Below, piece after piece: positions 59,703-64,000 of a DNA stretch of 64,000 bases; positions within the stretch are counted from its first letter, which is position 1, and each line of letters opens with the position of its first letter. The stretch is from Stereum hirsutum FP-91666 SS1 (lineage: Eukaryota; Basidiomycota; Agaricomycetes; Russulales; Stereaceae). The stretch lies in assembly GCF_000264905.1 (NCBI RefSeq), contig NW_006763150.1, forward strand, positions 434,001 to 498,000, given 5' to 3'. A program made the translations under genes and the position numbers. The notes beneath the pieces are model-generated. The model worked only from the letters and a program-made list of their open reading frames with translations, did no database searches and was not told where the DNA came from.

Positions 59703-60935
59703 ATGTCCCGTTTCCCACCCCACACCGGTATGTGGCATTATCCTTCCATCATACTTCTAACTATGACCCTCGCAATGACCTTGTGATGTAGGCTTCAACT
59801 CCACAGAGACCATTCACAATGACACTTACGCATTCGTCGATCCTCTCGAGCCCGCCGGTACCCACAAATCACACTCCATCTTCATCACCGCGCCTCCAAA
59901 GGCTTAGGCCGTCGTGCTGCTATCTCATTTGCCCTCTGTGGCGTTTCGAAAATCGCGATCGGAGCTCGCTCTTCTCTTGATTCCCTCGAATCGAAAATCC
60001 TTGATGTGGCCACCAAAGCCGGCCATCCTGCGCCACAAGTTGTCAAGGTTCAACCTGATGTGCTCGATAAGGAGAGCGTCAAGAATGCCGCACAGAAGAT
60101 AGAGAAGGAGTTCGGGCCCGGAGGAGTAGACATCTTGGTCAATAACGCAGGATGGTTGGAGACTTTTCACCTTATGGGCGACATTCACGTGGACGATTGG
60201 TGGTACACCTGGGAGATGAATGTCAAAGGGTTGTTTTTGGTGACGCAGGCGTTCTTGCCGTTGCTGTTGAAGAGCAAATAGAAGACGGTCGTGAATTTGA
60301 GCTCGATTTCAGCCCATTTGACGGCACCTGGTGTAGGTGCTGCCGCGCATGTATTTTTCCTTTAATCTGAAGAGACTAACGGTGTAATCACGATGACAGG
60401 CGTCAGGGTATCATTCGGGCAAGCTTGCCGTATTGCATGTGACGGAGTTCATGAACGTACGTCTTTGCCCACTCGTTTTTCGCCTAGCGACTCATTCTGT
60501 GTACAGGCTGATTACGGCGCGCAAGGCCTCCTGGCATATGCGGTCCATCCCGGAGCCGTACTCACCGACATGGGATTACACGCACCCACAGAGCTGCGAC
60601 ACTTGTTTATTGACACACCTGCATTATCTGGAGATTGTATCGCTTTCTTGACGCGAGAGAGGAGAGAATGGTTGGCTGGTCGTTATATCAGTTGTGAGCA
60701 TCTTGATACTTGTGCCTTCCTTGCTCATAAAGGTCAGTTGTAACTCAGCTCTCGCCACACAGGTACTTGGGACATGGAAGAATTCCTTGCGAAGAAAGAC
60801 GAGATTGTGGATGGCGATTTGAAGCTAAAGGTTCGGATGGTCGTATACAAGTCGTATAAGGTAGTTTTTTCAAGCTTGAGGAGCGGAATCATGCATGTAG
60901 TAGCCGTAGCTTGGCAACATATATTTTCTCGCTAG
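59703..60935 (+). pseudogene. Short-chain dehydrogenase/reductase (SDR), broken
   Basis: The ATG at 59703 starts MSRFPPHTGF (across an intron) and NDTYAFVDPLEPAGTHKSHS. The cofactor loop TGASKGLGR is disrupted: after SIFIT one base is missing at about 59889-59892, which shifts the frame into a TAG (59906 region). The rest of the enzyme reads on in the other frame: RRAAISFALCGVSKIAIGAR, VDILVNNAGWLETF (NNAG intact), then an in-frame TAG at 60279-60281 between LLLKSK and KTVVNLSSISAHL. The active site SGYHSGK (YxxxK) follows an intron, then YAVHPGAVLTDMG. At the end RMVV runs on into unrelated sequence up to TAG 60933-60935. Three lesions in otherwise family-typical sequence point to recent loss of function. 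The intact family are NAD(P)-dependent oxidoreductases. Confidence 0.8.
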
Positions 60936-61250
60936 ATTCAACCGCTGGAGAAGTGGCTCGAAATTCGATCATCTTGCTTGACATGCCCATCCACCCAGAG
61001 GAGGATGATTTCACGGTGGCCGTGATGTCATCGGAGAATAGCCGCCGGCCACGTGTGAGCAGCCCAATGAAGGATGATGTGAATCGAACTTGTAAAAGCG
61101 CTTGTAAGTAACTTAAAGAGCCATCACGACGTCACACCACATCGCACAGCGCTAGCGCACCTATAAAAGCCAAGTGGGGGCACAATCCTGCTTCATCTTT
61201 CATTATCTTCTATCTCCGACTTGACAAGTGGCCGGCGAACTTGGGCAAGC
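60936..61250. other. Promoter region of the sterol acyltransferase gene
   Basis: 315 bases; contains a TATAAAA element and no gene. Confidence 0.5.
61162..61168 (+). promoter_or_regulatory. TATA box upstream of sterol O-acyltransferase
   Basis: TATAAAA 83 bases before the ATG at 61251; the clearest TATA element in the window. Confidence 0.5.
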
Positions 61251-63716
61251 ATGGCCAGGTGCGTTGTCGTAGATGAACCAAGTCCATGCAGTTCGGTGAA
61301 TACTGACGAATGAATGGATTATGATATAGCAATCCAAATAGTGTCACTTCGCAGACCAACCTTCTCAAATCAACGCTAGAAAAGTCGACCTTCGAAGATG
61401 GTGTGAAGCCTGGCTCGACAGGAGATGCAGCTATACCATCGAGCACGAAACCACCATCCAATCCTGCTGCCGCTTACCCGACAAAGGATGGAACGTTATA
61501 CGTGTCTAAACCCTTTCGGTCTACGTACTCGAAGAAGTTGAAAGCAGCAGTCACATTCGTGCCACGTACATCACACTTTGACATTGGGAATGAGATGTCG
61601 GGTACGAACGAATTCCGAGTGCGTGCTACACGTCATTTCATTCAAGCTATCACGCTGATAGGACACCATTCTTCAACTTGTTAGGGTTTCTTCACACTCT
61701 TTTGGATCTCCATCTTCCTCTTCACCGTCCGAACCTACGTCCGAAGTTATGAGACCAGCGGCTACGCTCTCAATCTCGGTTTCGCGACTATGTTCTCGAG
61801 AGATGCATTGACTCTTGCGCTCAGCGACGCCGTCCTCGTCCTCAGTACTGGTCTCTGCGTGCCATTCGCCAAAGCCCTCAAACGAGGATGGATCAACTAT
61901 TATTCTTTCGGGATCATCATCCAGCACACTTTCCAGACCTTGGTATTGGCGATCGCCGTTACGTGGACGTTCAACAGGTCAGCGCCCTTCATATCAAAAT
62001 TTGTTTCGACCTAAGCTTGATGCATCCTAGACAATGGCCATGGGTCCAGTCCGGCTTCTTGACTTTACATTCAATTGTGAGTCATCAGCTTTGTCCACTT
62101 GTTTCGCGGTGTTCAGCCTCTTTGCCTCTGCAATGTTTCAGACCATGATCATGAAGATGCACTCCTATTGTAATATTAACGGAAACCTCCAATCCGTCTA
62201 TCAATCGCGGGAGAAACTTCTAACCAGCTTGCGCGAGGCAACGACTCGCGTAGGAGGTTGGGAAGCAGCCGTCGTCGCCGCCAAATCACACCGTGCAGAA
62301 CTCGACGGAGCTCATCTCACCGACGACCCATCTACGCCCTTCGTCGGTACACCCATAATGCCCGAAGGAGTCGGCGCTCAACGCTCATATATCGATGCCA
62401 GCGACGCTAATGCTCTTCGTCGTCGACTCAATCACGCCGACAGCGCCGACGGTAAGGAATTTGGGGACACAGCCTCGAGAGCTTCCGATAGGTCTTCGTC
62501 GCCCGCTGCTACCGACGCGGACGAAAAGGATAAGAAGAGAAGACCAGACGCTGCATATGCGCTTGTCGACCATCCAGATCAGCAGATCGCTGATATGGCG
62601 AAGGATTATGTGGAATTGGATGGGGAGCTCGTCAGCACCGGGCCTGAGTACGTGAGGTGGCCAGAGAATGTGACGTTAAAGAACTTCGCGATGTACATGC
62701 TTATACCGACGCTATGCTACGAACTGGAGTATCCGAGGACGGAGAAGTGAGTGTATTCATGCTTTTGACCGGCATGTGTTCACATCCTTACCGCTGGTGT
62801 CGCCTCCCTCTAGGATTCGACCACTCTATGTGTTCGAAAAGACCACAGCGACGTTCGGAACGTTTGCTTTGCTCTACACAGTCACAGAGACGTTCATTTT
62901 GCCGATGACGCCAGGACCGGACAGCGACCAGTCATTTGCGAGAAGTCTTCTGGATTTGGCACTGCCATTCATGGTCGCTTACCTGTTGCTTTTCTATATT
63001 ATCTTTGGTGTGTATATCCAAGCCCTCTAGTAGATCTGGCCCCTCAACCTGACTTATCTGGCACAGAGTGTATATGCAACGCGTTCGCGGAACTTTCTTA
63101 GTATGTCTATTCTCTTCTTCGACAATTTCCATCACCATCTCATGCCTCTGTGCAGCTTCGCCGACCGTCAATTCTACGAAGACTGGGTTCGCACTCCTTT
63201 TCTTCATGAATCTCTCGTTCGACCCTCCTGAACGTACCCTTCATTTGTCCATTACTGCATACGGATCCGGATTGACAGTGGAATTCAACATCCTGGGACG
63301 AATTCTCCCGCAAATGGAACAAGCCAGTGCACACATTCCTCCTCCGACACGTCTACGCCACGACGATCACGTCCTACCGGCTCTCTCGCTTCTGGGCGAT
63401 GTTCGTTACCTTCTTACTCAGCGCTGCGGTGCACGAGCTGGTCATGGCAGTCGTTACACAGAAGATTCGGTATGTCTACCCGCTTGCCCTTAATTGTTAT
63501 CACGAATTCCTCGATTTGTTGATTGGGTTTTGTTTTCAATTTTGTAATGGGTAATATAGAATGTACCTCTTCGTGATGCAACTGTTCCAGATTCCACTCA
63601 TCGCCATCGGTCGACTCCCAGCCATCAAGCGAAACAAGCTCATGGGCAACGTCGTGTTCTGGATTGGACTCTACGCTGGCTTCCCCCTGCTTTGTGTCGC
63701 CTACGTCGCGTATTAG
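61251..63716 (+). CDS. Sterol O-acyltransferase (ACAT/ARE, MBOAT family)
   Basis: The start is the ATG at 61251; the first exon is eight bases (MA plus two bases) and joins in frame to SNPNSVTSQTNLLKSTLEKS. The N-terminal region is hydrophilic. Membrane helices begin with GFFTLFWISIFLFTVRTYV (about 61685) and GYALNLGFATMFSRDALT. A long cytosolic loop (about 62170-62560) holds MKMHSYCNINGNLQ and an acidic/Ser-rich insert. YELEYPRTEKIRPLYVFEK follows. The family motif FYxDWWN appears as FYEDW plus WNSTSWDEFSRKWNKPVH after an intron (about 63187-63278). The catalytic His is in SAAVHELVMAV (about 63430). It ends LIAIGRLPAIKRNKLMGN...FPLLCVAYVAY, stop 63714-63716. The enzyme esterifies ergosterol and other sterols with acyl-CoA at the ER for storage in lipid droplets. 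Eight or nine introns; intact. Confidence 0.9.
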
Positions 63717-64000
63717 GAGCTCACGGGGAGAGTGGGATGGGAGTATCGAGATACAGCGGATCAATCTGGATCACATAGACGATTTCATGCATTTGGCTTG
63801 TGGATTTACCTTTTGGGCGGATGGGTGTCACATACTGGGCGGGCGGGGCGGGGTAACCCATATCACTATTCTTCACTTTACTGCTATTGTATATGACTTG
63901 GCTTACACGCTTACAGGTACATCTTTACTATAATAGCGGACATCTGGCATGCAAATATTTTCATCGTTCACCACTCAGAAACCTCCGAGCTATCCTTACG
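63717..64000. other. 3' flank of sterol O-acyltransferase to window end
   Basis: 284 bases, probable 3' UTR and intergenic DNA. Nothing recognised. Confidence 0.5.

Overview
The window reads as nuclear DNA of a mushroom-forming basidiomycete (Agaricomycetes). Most genes are broken by many short introns (about 45-90 bases, mostly GT...AG). Several families are typical of that group: a FunK1-type kinase and two other fungal kinase-like genes, a DUF6534-type seven-helix protein, a glycoside hydrolase family 79 enzyme and a multi-intron cytochrome P450. Coordinates for spliced genes run from start codon to stop codon and include introns. Splice sites were read by eye.

Layout. 1-2112 (+) is the 3' half of an ABC-C transporter cut by the window edge. 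Next come a kinase-like gene (to 4140, +), an Msd1/SSX2IP-like coiled-coil gene (4533-8289, -) and a tRNA-Ile(AAU) (8592-8665). A complete ABC-C transporter follows on the minus strand (9007-15702). It is a close paralogue of the edge copy, and the two lie tail to tail. 15.7-18.3 kb holds only decayed or unrecognised coding pieces. Then an MFS drug/H+-type transporter (18337-20921, +), a DUF6534-type membrane protein (21477-23274, -), a small DNA element with terminal inverted repeats (about 23.7-24.2 kb), a P450 (25600-27557, +), an F-box-like gene (28423-29715, +) and ribosomal protein L11 (30344-31081, +).

31.1-33.8 kb has no gene I recognise. A low-complexity serine/proline-rich protein (33798-35816), a single-pass membrane protein (36970-38292), a FunK1 kinase (38870-41605) and a second fungal kinase-like gene (41941-43391) follow, all on +. 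A diverged direct repeat lies downstream of the first two. A pantothenate-type MFS permease (43929-46401, -) is divergent from 5-oxoprolinase (47095-52279, +). Two GH79 relatives come next. The first (53161-54263) keeps the signal peptide and C-terminal domain but has lost the whole catalytic barrel in frame. The second (55697-58411) is complete. A broken short-chain dehydrogenase (59703-60935) and a sterol O-acyltransferase (61251-63716) close the window.

This is not an operon-like locus. It mixes housekeeping genes (L11, 5-oxoprolinase, sterol acyltransferase, tRNA, spindle/centrosome-type protein) with fast-evolving accessory families. The main themes are local duplication followed by truncation or decay (ABC-C pair, GH79 pair, duplicated 3' flanks, broken SDR) and membrane transport. 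The most unusual item is the catalytic-domain-less GH79 copy, whose reading frame is kept across the deletion but needs two GC-AG introns.
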